Counted from the first letter of the stretch, positions 49,842 through 59,703 are shown. The stretch: DNA of 64,000 bases from Yamadazyma tenuis (GCF_029203305.1 NC_089464.1:1-64000), one strand, 5' to 3'. Notes: generated by a model from the letters alone, not told the origin. Made by a program: numbers and translations.

Positions 49842-50139
49842 GGTGTGTGAAAATTGTCTAGTTCGCAGTAATATTTTCGCGGAGAAAACGCTGGTGAAAA
49901 GATCTAACCATGAGACATAGCAAGAATACCACAGCGAACAGCCTATTTTGGTGTTTTTGTGGACAGAACCACTTGTATCACTAACATTTATTTCCTTTGT
50001 GTGTGCCCAGAGGTGCTGTCACGTGGAGTCTGGGGTGTGCCCTTACCGGTCCGGTTTTCCTGTCTTCACAAACAAGGTCCACGCGCGGCTTTGGGCATGC
50101 GAAAATAACCTCAGAGATAACCCCAATAACAACTACCAA

Positions 50140-52485
50140 ATGGTGACCACAGGTTCTGTAGGCGGTGTTATCGCCGGATTGAACCCGCTCGAGTACTCGA
50201 GTCTGTCGCCGTACACTATCTTCATTTTTCAGGCCATCTTCATCTTGACAATGTGCAATCTCGTACATTTTCCTATCAAGTACCTTCAACAGCCACGAGT
50301 GATTGCAGAGGTGATTGCAGGCATTTTACTCGGCCCCACGGTGTTGGGCCGTATTCCTAACTTTACCGATAATTGCTTTCCGACCGAATCGATTCCTGGC
50401 TTGACATTGATGGCCAACATTGGTATTATTTTGTTTTTGTTCATGGTGGGTATGGAAGTTGATCTCGGATACATCAGAAAACACCTCAAGGCTGCCGTCA
50501 CCGTGGGGTTGGTCAACATGGCGGTGCCTTTCGGCTTGGGGTGTGCGATCTCGGTCGGTATGTATCATCGTTACAGAGAAAACGCTGACTTACCTCCTAT
50601 CAAGTTCACCACTTATATGGTGTTTATAGCGGTGGCTATGTGTATCACGGCATTTCCGGTGTTGGCACGGATCTTGACCGAATTGAACTTGATTTCTGAT
50701 CGTGTGGGGACGATTGTGTTGGCAGCCGGGATCACCAATGACTTGGTGGGGTGGATATTGTTGGCATTGGCGGTGATTTTGGCCAATTCGTCTGCCCCCG
50801 TCACCACCGTGTACATTTTGCTTGCCACAGCTGCATGGTTCGTGGTGATGTTCATTCCTGTCCGTCGGGCCTTGCTGTGGTACCTCCGCCGCTTTACCAA
50901 TGACTTGGTGACGGGTGAACCCAGCCAGTTTCTGATGATGTTGATTTTGTTGTTGGTATTTGTGTCGGCGTTCTACACTAATATCATCGGAGTGCACGCC
51001 ATTTTTGGAGCGTTCATGGTCGGGGTGATTGTGCCCCGGGATAATGGATACGTGATTCGGATCACTGAAAAGTTGGAGGATTTGGTGCATCTTTTGATGA
51101 TTCCGCTTTATTTTGCGGTTGCAGGGTTAAACGTCAACTTGGGTCTTCTTAATGAAGGGGTAGACTGGGGCTACACCATCGGAATTATTGTTTTGGCCAT
51201 GGTGGGCAAAATTGCAGGGGGGTTTGTGGCTGCAAAATTCAACAAGCTCCTCTGGAGAGAGTCTTTGGCGGTGGGGGTGCTAATGTCGTGTAAAGGAATT
51301 GTGGAAATTGTCGTTTTGAACGTGGGATTGAACGCACAAATTCTCACCCAGAAGACTTACTCGATGTTTATTGTCATGGCCTTGGTGACAACTTTTTTGA
51401 CCACTCCGTTGACCTTACGCGTGTACCCTCTTAGTTATCGGGAGAAGGTTGCAAAGTTTTTGAAAGGAGAAATCGCCTGGGACGGCACTTCTTTGGTGTC
51501 CCCAGATTCGGCGGAAACAAAGAAAAGCTTCCGTAGCACGGATATCAAGACTTTTACTGAAATCGAGATCCCTAGAACTTTGGTTTTGTTAAAAAGCATC
51601 GAGGCTTTGGCTCCTTTGATGTCGTTCATCGAAAAGTATCTCAAGAATAGCAATGAGCCAACGGTTCAGTCCATTCACTTGAGGGATTTCAGTTCTCGTA
51701 CTTCTCATTTATTGGAAGCGTCTACCATGAGAGAAGATAACCAAAGTATGGAATACAGCACCTCTGTTTTAGACTTATTCCGGATCTTTTCTCATTTATT
51801 GGGATTCCATACCACCTCCAAGTCGATCTTAACCACCCCAAAAAACCAAATGCTTATTCTTAACGAGCAAGTGCAACACGAAACCGAACTTTTGCTTACT
51901 TGTGATAAGGCTTCAAATGTATTGAATACTCATATCGCTGAAGATAATGAGAATTCGGAGAACGCATTGTACAGAAAGATCTTCAAGTCTGCCGAGTGCA
52001 ACTTTGGATTATTCCTCAAGGCTTCCTCTGAAGGCAGTGTTGACACTATCGAAAAGACTGATAATGGGACATTGTTTGAGCACGAACCGACTTCGACTTT
52101 TGGTGTCAATGTGGTTATCAGCAATGACAACTCATTGACGCCATCCGACTTCTTGGCTCTTCACACTGCCTTTCAATTGGCTGTTGAGGCTTCTTCAGTA
52201 AACCTCATCATCAAGTCGTCCTCCCAGTCGGTGGGCATGGACGATGAACTTGAGGCCCTCTTCAAGGACCTTGTCTCCGATGTCACCATTACGCGTGTGA
52301 AGCAGTTGAGTACGTTTTCTGATGAAGTACTTAGGATCAAACCTTCGTTCAAGTCAGACATCTTTGTTGTTGCTAATAACTTGTCGATTGAGTCCAGTAA
52401 TGTTCTCAGTGCCGATGTTGCAGAGTTAGTGGTATTGGGTGAAGAAGAAGGGTTCGACACACTTGTAGTGAAATGCCCAATGTGA
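50140..52485 (+). CDS. KHA1: K+/H+ antiporter Kha1
   Basis: 781 residues from ATG 50140 (MVTTGSVGGVIAGLNPLEY). The frame extends to 49948 only with TTG and adds a non-homologous stretch. About 12 membrane helices fill residues 25-440 with CPA2 signatures: 'GILLGPTVLGRIPNFT', 'GIILFLFMVGMEVDL', 'AFPVLARILTELNLISDRVG', 'AGITNDLVGWILLAL', 'GVHAIFGAFMVGVIVPRD', 'VLMSCKGIVEIVVLNVGLNA'. A soluble C-terminal region of about 330 residues follows. It is collinear with S. cerevisiae Kha1 (873), a Golgi potassium/proton antiporter. Confidence 0.96.
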   Translation: MVTTGSVGGVIAGLNPLEYSSLSPYTIFIFQAIFILTMCNLVHFPIKYLQQPRVIAEVIAGILLGPTVLGRIPNFTDNCFPTESIPGLTLMANIGIILFLFMVGMEVDLGYIRKHLKAAVTVGLVNMAVPFGLGCAISVGMYHRYRENADLPPIKFTTYMVFIAVAMCITAFPVLARILTELNLISDRVGTIVLAAGITNDLVGWILLALAVILANSSAPVTTVYILLATAAWFVVMFIPVRRALLWYLRRFTNDLVTGEPSQFLMMLILLLVFVSAFYTNIIGVHAIFGAFMVGVIVPRDNGYVIRITEKLEDLVHLLMIPLYFAVAGLNVNLGLLNEGVDWGYTIGIIVLAMVGKIAGGFVAAKFNKLLWRESLAVGVLMSCKGIVEIVVLNVGLNAQILTQKTYSMFIVMALVTTFLTTPLTLRVYPLSYREKVAKFLKGEIAWDGTSLVSPDSAETKKSFRSTDIKTFTEIEIPRTLVLLKSIEALAPLMSFIEKYLKNSNEPTVQSIHLRDFSSRTSHLLEASTMREDNQSMEYSTSVLDLFRIFSHLLGFHTTSKSILTTPKNQMLILNEQVQHETELLLTCDKASNVLNTHIAEDNENSENALYRKIFKSAECNFGLFLKASSEGSVDTIEKTDNGTLFEHEPTSTFGVNVVISNDNSLTPSDFLALHTAFQLAVEASSVNLIIKSSSQSVGMDDELEALFKDLVSDVTITRVKQLSTFSDEVLRIKPSFKSDIFVVANNLSIESSNVLSADVAELVVLGEEEGFDTLVVKCPM

Positions 52486-52627
52486 ATATTGTCTTATGTT
52501 TTATGTACAATTGTACAATTGTAAAAGTCAGTTGTAAGAAGCTCAGAATGACTGTAAAGGCAGGGTTCAAGAACGGTTTTTCCCAACAGCTTATGGACCA
52601 GAGGGTGTAAAAACCAGATGAATTCGC

Positions 52628-52699
52628 GCCCGCTTGGCCAAGGGGTAAGGCACTCCACTCGTAATGGAGCGATCGTCGGTTCGATTCCGACAGTGGGCA
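52628..52699 (+). tRNA. tRNA-Thr (anticodon CGU)
   Basis: 72 nt. The acceptor GCCCGCT pairs with AGTGGGC and the discriminator is A. The D arm contains TGGCCAAGGGGTAAGG. The anticodon stem CTCCA/TGGAG flanks the loop CTCGTAA (CGU, reads ACG). The T arm is GTCGGTTCGATTCCGAC. No intron. Confidence 0.95.
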
Positions 52700-52704
52700 A
52701 CGAA

Positions 52705-52711
52705 TTTTTTT
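52705..52711 (+). terminator. Pol III terminator of tRNA-Thr
   Basis: Seven T starting six bases after the tRNA 3' end, sufficient for Pol III termination. It ends 14 bp before the convergent GRH1 stop codon. Confidence 0.85.
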
Positions 52712-52724
52712 AATCAACTAAACA

Positions 52725-53912
52725 CTATGAACTGGATTTAGGAGGTGGGGCAACCGAGCCTTCAACCGGTTTCACTGTCAGCGTATCTGCTTCTTTCGAC
52801 TTTTGCAATTCTTCGTTCATGTACTCGTTCAAATCGGCTACTGGACGAGTGTGCTTCTTTTTCTTTCCTGGTTTTGGTGGGGCCAACGGAGCAGCAAGAG
52901 TAAATGCATCTGCCGCTGGTGTGAAGGTGTCGCTTCCAGGTGGCGGAAGCTGAAACTCAACATCTTTGCTCTCGTACAAAACATCGTCTGTGAGTTTTTC
53001 ACTATCGAACTTTCCCACCACCTCGGGAATACGATGCAACAACCCGTACCCAACATCACACCCCAAGAGACCCTTGTTGGATCCATCTCCCCACGTCCGC
53101 GTGAGGTTTACGGTGACGGGTCTCAAAACATCATAATCGTGGTTGTAGACATACAAGGTGATGGGCACAAAGTCTTCGTGCGAGCGCTCGCTGTTGAAGT
53201 TGTAGTACCGCAGCACTGTCTGTGAAAGGAGGGCCTCGCCGCCCTGTGCCAAAAGGCCCTTTCCGTAGGCATCATCGGGAAATGCTGAATCACAGCCAAT
53301 GATATAGTCCGAGTAGGGCACGAGCTGGGCCTGGAAAGCGGGAGAGTTGACGTGGGTGGCGAGGATTCTCCACACGTACGTAGCAGTGTTGATATGCTGG
53401 GACTGGAGAGTTAAGCCGATGGCTTGGAAGGGGTCTGGGATGAGCTTTCTGGTATTTTCAGTCGACTCTTGAAGATTTTCCTGGCTCAATGGTACTCTCA
53501 CTTGCCGTAACACACCGCCCTTGGCACTCCATACATCAAGCACCACCTCTTTGTTGGTGTTCGGGTTGCGACAGACGTTAACAAGCTCCTGGTGGATCAA
53601 ATCGAAGTTGACGGCACCAGCGTGTTCAGCCGTCGTGGAACCACCGTAGTTGATGGTGCCGTCATTGTTGATGCTGTAGGAGTGGTCTCCTAGGGACGGG
53701 AAAGCCATAGGCAAGGTGTGGCCATTGATACCTGTAATGTAGTCGAACCAAGCCTCAAGGCCGGCGACGTTGGCGGGTGACTGGGGAGTCACAGCAAGCA
53801 CACGTAGAGCGTACCCCCGATTGTTTATATCGAGCAAATTCTTGAAGTACAGGTCTTGTGGCCCTTCATGGCCCTCAAACCTGTCAACAAGCTTCTTTGC
53901 AAACGAGAACAT
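52725..53912 (-). CDS. GRH1: GRASP-type Golgi protein Grh1
   Basis: 395 residues from ATG at 53912 (MFSFAKKLVDRFEGHEG). The longer frame needs TTG. Two PDZ-like GRASP repeats cover about residues 20-240: 'GYALRVLAVTPQSPANVAGLEAWFDYITGING' and 'YVWRILATHVNSPAFQAQLVPYSDYIIG'. Then 'LGCDVGYGLLHRIP' and a Pro/Lys-rich tail follow. The second residue is Phe, not Gly, so no myristoylation is expected; in S. cerevisiae Grh1 uses an acetylated amphipathic N-terminal helix instead. It acts in the early secretory pathway and unconventional secretion. Confidence 0.93.
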   Translation of the reverse strand: MFSFAKKLVDRFEGHEGPQDLYFKNLLDINNRGYALRVLAVTPQSPANVAGLEAWFDYITGINGHTLPMAFPSLGDHSYSINNDGTINYGGSTTAEHAGAVNFDLIHQELVNVCRNPNTNKEVVLDVWSAKGGVLRQVRVPLSQENLQESTENTRKLIPDPFQAIGLTLQSQHINTATYVWRILATHVNSPAFQAQLVPYSDYIIGCDSAFPDDAYGKGLLAQGGEALLSQTVLRYYNFNSERSHEDFVPITLYVYNHDYDVLRPVTVNLTRTWGDGSNKGLLGCDVGYGLLHRIPEVVGKFDSEKLTDDVLYESKDVEFQLPPPGSDTFTPAADAFTLAAPLAPPKPGKKKKHTRPVADLNEYMNEELQKSKEADTLTVKPVEGSVAPPPKSSS

Positions 53913-54339
53913 GGTGAGATGTTTTGGAAATTTGAAAATGTTCGCGAATTCCCCAGAGTTCAACGTTTCAGAGACGTGATGCCTTCTGATTAACAAAGGG
54001 ATTTGATCAACTGCTGTCAGATGTTATGTGCCTTTGTACAACCAGAAGTTAGTCGATTTTCTAAGTGCTGAAGTAATAGGTTACAAACTCAGGTTGAATT
54101 AATCTGCTGCCAATATGGATGATTTTTGAGTGGAAAAAGAAGAATATTAGCTCAACTTCAATGAGAATATAATACAAACAATGGGTTAGACCACCCCAAC
54201 ACTTGTTTTAGAATGTAAAACATTTATTTCCTAATAGCAGGTCCTCTAGTCTAAGCCAAATGGCTGCAAAAAATGCGCACCGTCAGCCAACATACAAATA
54301 TCAATTCTAAAATACAGATTATACTACCATTATACATAT
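53913..54339. other. GRH1 upstream / ENG1 downstream gap
   Basis: 427 bp, AT-rich, with no gene, repeat or RNA recognised. It holds the GRH1 promoter and the ENG1 3' end. Confidence 0.5.
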
Positions 54340-57300
54340 CTAAGTCGAGTTGTAAAGACCTCCAGAGAAGGCCAAACTCCAGGTTCTACTCTGTCCGTTG
54401 TCCAAGTAGGTCGACAGGAAGTCGTCGGACGAAAAGAACTTGTACGACGATTCAGGGTCGAATAACGCCTGGTTAAGACGAAGAATACCTGCCCATCCAT
54501 CAGTCAAACTGTCAACAAAACTAGCAATGGTTTCTTCCCATTCCTGCTTGACATATTCTTCTCCTCTGATGGAAGCAGCACCGGCATCCATTGGGAGCAT
54601 ATGAATTCCATGCACATATTGTGGGTACTCGTCGCCATCTCCAAAGAAAGTAGTGAAAGCAATCTTGTTATCGTACAAAATACCAGTAACCTTATTGGGG
54701 ACCATTTCAGATGGAGCCACATCATTGTCGTCGGAGTAGTAGAAGTACTTGTTCATGGCTCTGTTCATAACTGATAACATCAAGTCACCTCTACCTTCCA
54801 TGGACGAGTCTCCAATGACACTTCCCCATAACTTCATTCCGTATGAGAAGTGGTAGTCTTCCGACGTTGATTCCTCGTTACGTCCGTCTCCGCTGGCAAA
54901 CAAACCGGCTGCCCATGAGTGGCCGGCAAACCAGTCAAACATTCTGGATACTGGGAAGTAAGTGTCGTCCTCAGAGGGGTTGGCAACGTCTCTGATTAAA
55001 CTGTTGACCCAGTCCTTGTTATCGTCTGCCCAAGAACCTCCCAATTGTTTGTCTACGTACCCTACCACGGCTGCAGCATGGACAAAGTACCCATAGTGGA
55101 AGTGGTGATCATTGTAGTATCCCGAACCAAAGTCAGCACCGGTATCTCCACTCTGAGACGCAGAAGAAGTCACACCACCAAACTTGGTGTCGTAGATCAA
55201 AGGATAGTATTGAGTGTTCTTGGTGAACACTTTGAAAGCGGTTTTCAAGTCCAGTAAAATGTCCTTGGCTGAGTCGGTGTCTCCAATGATATCATGTACC
55301 ACCAATAAAATATTGGCGTACTTGTCAATCACCTTACCTGAATAGTAATTGGAGTTCATTCCAGAGACGGTCAGGCTGATATCAACATCCAACTCCAGTG
55401 AGGCCGCTTCGGCCAATAAACTCAACTGGTCGGAGGTGTAGCTCAAGTCGGCTGTCATGACGGGAGCCCATGGCAAAAATCCAACATCAGCGTTGAGAGT
55501 CTCAGATAAACTGATTTCGTTGGCCAACAAGGCAGTCATATTACCCTTGGTCGTGGAGGCCAAGGTGATGGGAGTCAAGGCCGACGAGGAGGTGCTGGTG
55601 AGCGACTCGACATGGTGAGGCAACGCAAACACAATGGTGTTTCCAGATGAGGAAGAACCCTTGGTGGTGTACTTGAAAGAATAGTCAGCAGAAGAACCAG
55701 AAGAAGATCCTGAAACCTCGGCCGAAACCGGATACTTACCAGCCGCTTCATCGTAGTAGCCGTCGTGTGCAGAAGCGGGAGCGACTGCCATTTGGATGAT
55801 CAAACCGTCGACGGACTTGGATCCCTGAACGTGGAAGGAGTCGGTGGTATCCAAGAAGAAGTCGCTGTCGGCTTTTGGAAGAATCGCATACACGAGGTAT
55901 TCGTAGCTGTTGGTCAAGGTCACTCTGTACTTCAAGACCTTAGAGTCCAAAGAGCTTGAAGTCTCTTTAGTAACGGTGGAAATCCCGTAAAGTGTGTTCA
56001 ACTCGGCAGTTAAGCTTCCGTGGTAGATAGCGGTGACAAAACCCATACCTTGCACAACAGGGATCTCGATGTAATCGTCACCAACACTGCTGGCTGCTGA
56101 CAATTGGATGGTGGCAGACATGGACTTCATGTCCACCACACTCATATAGTTGTTAGACTTGGTGAGATCGGTTGCAGAGATGAGTAATTCGGCGTTGTTG
56201 GTGGGGTTGTAGGCGTAGGTGTCACCGTCCGTGTTTGAACTCTTAGGACCCAAAACTCTTTTACTGGGGTCGGTGTGTTGTACACCAATACCGTAGTAGT
56301 CCACCTTCTTCCAGTACAATCCGTATGGGTAAGACCAAATCATGTCGGTTTGGTCGTCCAAGAACAAGTTAACGTAGAACTTGTTCGTTTGGTAGGGTAC
56401 TCCGTCATTATCGACGCCGGAAGGAATGGAAAGTGGAAGTTCGTCTCTTTCAAACACTGAGGGTGGAGAGTCGCTGGAAATGGCTGCAAATAAATCCGCG
56501 CTCGAAGCGAGTTTTGAGCCTGAAGACGGAGCAGACGAGGAAACTGAGCTGGAGCTTGAGGAAGATGACTTGGAGCTTGAGGCAGATGATTTGGAACTTG
56601 AAGATGATGATTTGGAGGTCGAGGTCGCCGAAGTAACAGACAAAGTAACCACCACTGAAGAAGACAAGATCTCTGAAACCGAAACGGTAGAAGAAGCCAA
56701 AGTAGCACTTGAAGAAGACGCAATTTCACTGGAGGAGCCGTTGGAGTAGAATACCTGCTTACCAACATAGCTGGATGCCAGGGCCAAGATACTTGAGGAG
56801 GTTTCGCTACCAATTCTTAAGTCAATGGTGCTCGGACCCGAAGTAGCTGTGGATGGAGCATCAGAAGTCACTTGACCCGAGGAGTCACTGGCCAAAGAAG
56901 AATCAGAAGACACTGGATATACTGGGTCAGTGGAGAAAGAAGCAGCCTTAATGGTCTTGTCGCCGGCACTGCTGGAACCAGAGTCTTCAACAGTGATTTT
57001 TCTCTTTGTTCCAGTGGCTGGAACCACGGACTGAGAAGTTACAGGGTTTCTCAAGGTGGTGGCTACTGACCGGAACTTGGAACTTTCTTTGTAGGTGCTG
57101 GAAGGAGTGGCAGTTGCCGAAAACACAGTGGTGGTAGTAGTTTGGGCGGTTCTGGTGATCTGAGTATACACATTGGAAGTATCAGTCACAGTTTCGTACT
57201 CGAAGATAGTGGATCTTCCTTTGGATCCCTTGGACTTTTTGGGTTCCTTGCCTGCTTCGGTACTGGCCAGAGGAGACTGTTTGACGGCTTTGGGGCCGGC

Positions 57301-57645
57301 AGTGGTGAACACAACGGGACCAGTGGTGGTGTAAACCGAACTGCCAGAACTAACAGTATACTCGATGTCGGAAGTGGTTAAGTAGGTTTGGGGAGATGTG
57401 GGAATAGCTTCAGCGTATGAAGGTGCTGCATTTCCACCTTCGTCTACTCCATCAACAAACACGATTCTAATACCATGGTCAATGCCATCAGGTTGAGCAG
57501 CCAAAGCCGTTTCAATCACATCCATGAACCACTGAGGAGTCACATAATTGGTTTCAGTAATGGTGGTTACTTCTTCGTCGGCACAAGCCGGACCAAGCAT
57601 AAGCATGCTTGCAAGTAACCCATAGAGCACTTTTTTCCCGTACAT
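54340..57645 (-). CDS. ENG1: Secreted endo-1,3-beta-glucanase, GH81 (Eng1)
   Basis: 1101 residues from ATG at 57645. A signal peptide is evident (MYGKKVLYGLLASMLMLGPACA). The first about 390 residues are Ser/Thr-rich, with a run of almost pure Ser/Lys near 345-385, so heavily O-mannosylated in life. The GH81 domain fills the rest: 'LPLSIPSGVDNDGVPYQTNKFYVNLFLDDQT', 'DHHFHYGYFVHAAA' with the family Asp, and 'EESTSEDYHFSYGMKLWG' with the paired catalytic Glu (E-x3-E). Length and layout match yeast Eng1 (1117), which dissolves the septum at cell separation under Ace2 control. An ACCAGC site lies in the promoter. Confidence 0.96.
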   Translation of the reverse strand: MYGKKVLYGLLASMLMLGPACADEEVTTITETNYVTPQWFMDVIETALAAQPDGIDHGIRIVFVDGVDEGGNAAPSYAEAIPTSPQTYLTTSDIEYTVSSGSSVYTTTGPVVFTTAGPKAVKQSPLASTEAGKEPKKSKGSKGRSTIFEYETVTDTSNVYTQITRTAQTTTTTVFSATATPSSTYKESSKFRSVATTLRNPVTSQSVVPATGTKRKITVEDSGSSSAGDKTIKAASFSTDPVYPVSSDSSLASDSSGQVTSDAPSTATSGPSTIDLRIGSETSSSILALASSYVGKQVFYSNGSSSEIASSSSATLASSTVSVSEILSSSVVVTLSVTSATSTSKSSSSSSKSSASSSKSSSSSSSSVSSSAPSSGSKLASSADLFAAISSDSPPSVFERDELPLSIPSGVDNDGVPYQTNKFYVNLFLDDQTDMIWSYPYGLYWKKVDYYGIGVQHTDPSKRVLGPKSSNTDGDTYAYNPTNNAELLISATDLTKSNNYMSVVDMKSMSATIQLSAASSVGDDYIEIPVVQGMGFVTAIYHGSLTAELNTLYGISTVTKETSSSLDSKVLKYRVTLTNSYEYLVYAILPKADSDFFLDTTDSFHVQGSKSVDGLIIQMAVAPASAHDGYYDEAAGKYPVSAEVSGSSSGSSADYSFKYTTKGSSSSGNTIVFALPHHVESLTSTSSSALTPITLASTTKGNMTALLANEISLSETLNADVGFLPWAPVMTADLSYTSDQLSLLAEAASLELDVDISLTVSGMNSNYYSGKVIDKYANILLVVHDIIGDTDSAKDILLDLKTAFKVFTKNTQYYPLIYDTKFGGVTSSASQSGDTGADFGSGYYNDHHFHYGYFVHAAAVVGYVDKQLGGSWADDNKDWVNSLIRDVANPSEDDTYFPVSRMFDWFAGHSWAAGLFASGDGRNEESTSEDYHFSYGMKLWGSVIGDSSMEGRGDLMLSVMNRAMNKYFYYSDDNDVAPSEMVPNKVTGILYDNKIAFTTFFGDGDEYPQYVHGIHMLPMDAGAASIRGEEYVKQEWEETIASFVDSLTDGWAGILRLNQALFDPESSYKFFSSDDFLSTYLDNGQSRTWSLAFSGGLYNST

Positions 57646-57767
57646 TTGTGTTGAAAAGGATAGACTAAGTTGGAGTAGAAGGGAGTGTAAAAGGAATGAA
57701 TGTGGTGTGGATTGGGAAAAATATTATACGGAAGTCTCCTATAAATAAGATCGTCACGAAGCAGGCG

Positions 57768-57774
57768 AACCAGC
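57768..57774. promoter_or_regulatory. Ace2/Swi5-type site AACCAGC
   Basis: AACCAGC, containing the ACCAGC core bound by Ace2, 123-129 bp upstream of ENG1. ENG1 is a classical Ace2 target in budding yeasts and in Candida. Confidence 0.5.
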
Positions 57775-58339
57775 ATTGCCCATGAACCACAGCCTTAAGT
57801 GGTCGGACGTTAGCCCCATTACAATGATATTTTCTCGGACAGATGCTGGCACAGATAATTTTTCGCAACAATAGCCTTTGTGCAGCAGCCAGCCATTTAA
57901 ATTGTACAGGCATGAACAATGCCCATTTAGCAATTGCGACCCCCAAAGAAGCATCGGGCCAGTAATTTATGTCGTTGGAACCTGTACGTCCGGTAATAAC
58001 GAAAGTTACAATGTTTTGGGTCATCGGTAACTGAGATTGATTAAGCGGGCTCGTAGCGAGGTCGCAACCGGGAAACCCAACATTTAGGTGCTGTGTTTTT
58101 ATTTGGGGGGCTCTACGCCTTACTTTGACGCACGGGCGGGTCAGTTAGACTACTTGCATCGTGGTACGTACTATAACTGCCTACTTGAGAAGTCCACGGT
58201 GTGTTTGTTGTTGTGTAGGAAATAATATTGCACAAAATAGCATTATTTTCTAGCACTTCCAAATTGGGCTAGCGCGGAATCCATGGAGATAAGGTAGCGT
58301 CTCCTATATCGAGTCTTGCCTTACACAGTAGGGGCTTTA

Positions 58340-58446
58340 GTATACACCCAGAGTTTCGGTATTGTTTCGGTATTCACCCAAGGGTTTCGGTATATACCCA
58401 GCCTTTCAGTATATACCCAGCCTTTCAGTATATACCCAGCCTTTCA
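58340..58446. repeat. 19-20-bp minisatellite upstream of the D-amino-acid oxidase
   Basis: GTATATACCCAGCCTTTCA occurs three times perfectly (58390-58408, 58409-58427, 58428-58446). It is preceded by diverged units ending in GTTTCG at 58340-58358, 58359-58369 (short) and 58370-58389. A decayed unit follows. All but the short unit have an [AT]ACCCA or CACCCA core on +, vaguely like the telomere C-strand ATACACCCA. Confidence 0.85.
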
Positions 58447-58545
58447 GTATTTACCTAGAGTGTATTTACTCACCAGTTTCCAGTTTCCAGGTTCCAATCT
58501 TACTCTGCGCGTACTTGCTCGCTCCTCAAAATCAGGTTTAATAAT

Positions 58546-59634
58546 ATGGTACAAGCCAATATCGTGGTAGTGGGCGCGGGCGTCAGTGGCCTCACGACGG
58601 CTGTCGAATTAAAGAAACTGCATCCGCTGTACGACATCACTATTGTGCTGAGCCACTTGCCAGGAGACATTTCGCCCGATTTCACGTCTCCTTTTGCGGG
58701 AGCCAACTGGCATTCGTTTGCCACAATCGAGGATAAACGCCTTCAAACCTACGATTTGGAGGGGTACAAGAGATTGGTTCAGTTGGCCGAAACCGACCCC
58801 AAATCGGGCATTTGGGCCAACGACTCCTACTGTTTTTATAGCCAATCTGCGGTTGAAGAGATGGGAAACAAAAAACCCGATCCCTGGTACAAACACAAAG
58901 TCGAAAACTACCAGACCATTCCGCCCGAGCAACTTTTACCGGGCACTGCACACGGGTACCGGTTCAAGGGAGTAGTTATCACGGTTCCAATATACCTCAA
59001 CTATTTGTTGCAAAAAGCACTTGAGATGGGAATTGCCATCAAAAGAGTCTCAGCCTTGAAGGAAATTGGTAGTGCCCGCCAGTTACACTCCTCTGGGAAA
59101 AGGGCTGACGTGGTGGTCAATTGCACCGGGTTGCTTGCAAAAAATATTAAAGGGTACCGAGACCCAAACAGACAGTACCCAGTATTGGGACAGGTTTTGC
59201 ACGTCCGGAACAATGCCCGAACAGAGTTTGCCGTCGATGGAGTGGATCCATCACGACCAGATGAGTCGCTCTATATCTTTCCTCGAAAGGAGGGTGGATC
59301 TATCATTGGAGGGTGTCACCGAGAAAACTTTGACTCAACTGATGAGGATAAGGAGTTGACCAAACGGCTCATTGACCGGGCTATTAAGTACGCTCCCGAG
59401 CTTATAGACCGTTCCTTCAAAAACAATCCAGAATTTATGGACATTATTACCGTAGGTGTGGGACAACGACCTTTCAGAGACGGAGGGGTGCGGGTAGAGC
59501 AGGACCCAGACCTTCACTGGTTGGTCCATAACTATGGAGCTGGTGCTGGGGGGTATCAGGGAAGTTATGGGTTCAGCTCTGAGGCTGTGAGACTTGTGAG
59601 AATGGCAGCAGAGCTGATCCATTCCAAGATTTAG
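58546..59634 (+). CDS. D-amino-acid oxidase (peroxisomal)
   Basis: 362 residues from ATG 58546. The N-terminal FAD-binding motif is VVVGAGVSGLTTAVELKK with G10, G12 and G15. Family blocks include 'GANWHSF', 'VVNCTGLLAKNIKG', 'GQRPFRDGGVRVE' (substrate Arg region) and 'LVHNYGAGAGGYQGSYG', the DAO signature. The C-terminus is -SKI, a plausible PTS1 peroxisome signal. It oxidises D-amino acids to 2-oxo acids with hydrogen peroxide; D-aspartate oxidase is the alternative. It allows use of D-amino acids as a nitrogen source. The promoter holds a minisatellite. Confidence 0.92.
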   Translation: MVQANIVVVGAGVSGLTTAVELKKLHPLYDITIVLSHLPGDISPDFTSPFAGANWHSFATIEDKRLQTYDLEGYKRLVQLAETDPKSGIWANDSYCFYSQSAVEEMGNKKPDPWYKHKVENYQTIPPEQLLPGTAHGYRFKGVVITVPIYLNYLLQKALEMGIAIKRVSALKEIGSARQLHSSGKRADVVVNCTGLLAKNIKGYRDPNRQYPVLGQVLHVRNNARTEFAVDGVDPSRPDESLYIFPRKEGGSIIGGCHRENFDSTDEDKELTKRLIDRAIKYAPELIDRSFKNNPEFMDIITVGVGQRPFRDGGVRVEQDPDLHWLVHNYGAGAGGYQGSYGFSSEAVRLVRMAAELIHSKI

Positions 59635-59687
59635 AGACTATGGGTGAAGTTGTATTGTCTTTTTATAGTAGTAGTAGAAGTGTACGA

Positions 59688-59703
59688 GTTCTGACCCATA
59701 CAC
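59688..59703 (-). repeat. 16-bp exact telomere-repeat match
   Basis: GTTCTGACCCATACAC is identical to part of the terminal 24-bp unit, in the C-strand orientation. It lies between the convergent oxidase gene and the small ORF. It includes the Rap1-type core on the minus strand. Confidence 0.75.

Larger units (their letters stand above)
57646..58545. other. Divergent ENG1 / D-amino-acid oxidase intergenic region
   Basis: 900 bp. It contains an Ace2-type site near ENG1 and a 19-20-bp minisatellite near the oxidase (both separate). A 119-codon minus frame (57665-58024) is unlike any protein I know and is taken as chance. Confidence 0.55.

Noticed and set aside
56426..56749. 107-codon acidic + frame
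   Set aside because: It is the antisense of the Ser-rich codons of ENG1, which read as Glu/Asp-rich.
57665..58024. 119-codon minus frame upstream of ENG1
   Set aside because: It covers the ENG1 promoter, including its Ace2-type site, and has no similarity.
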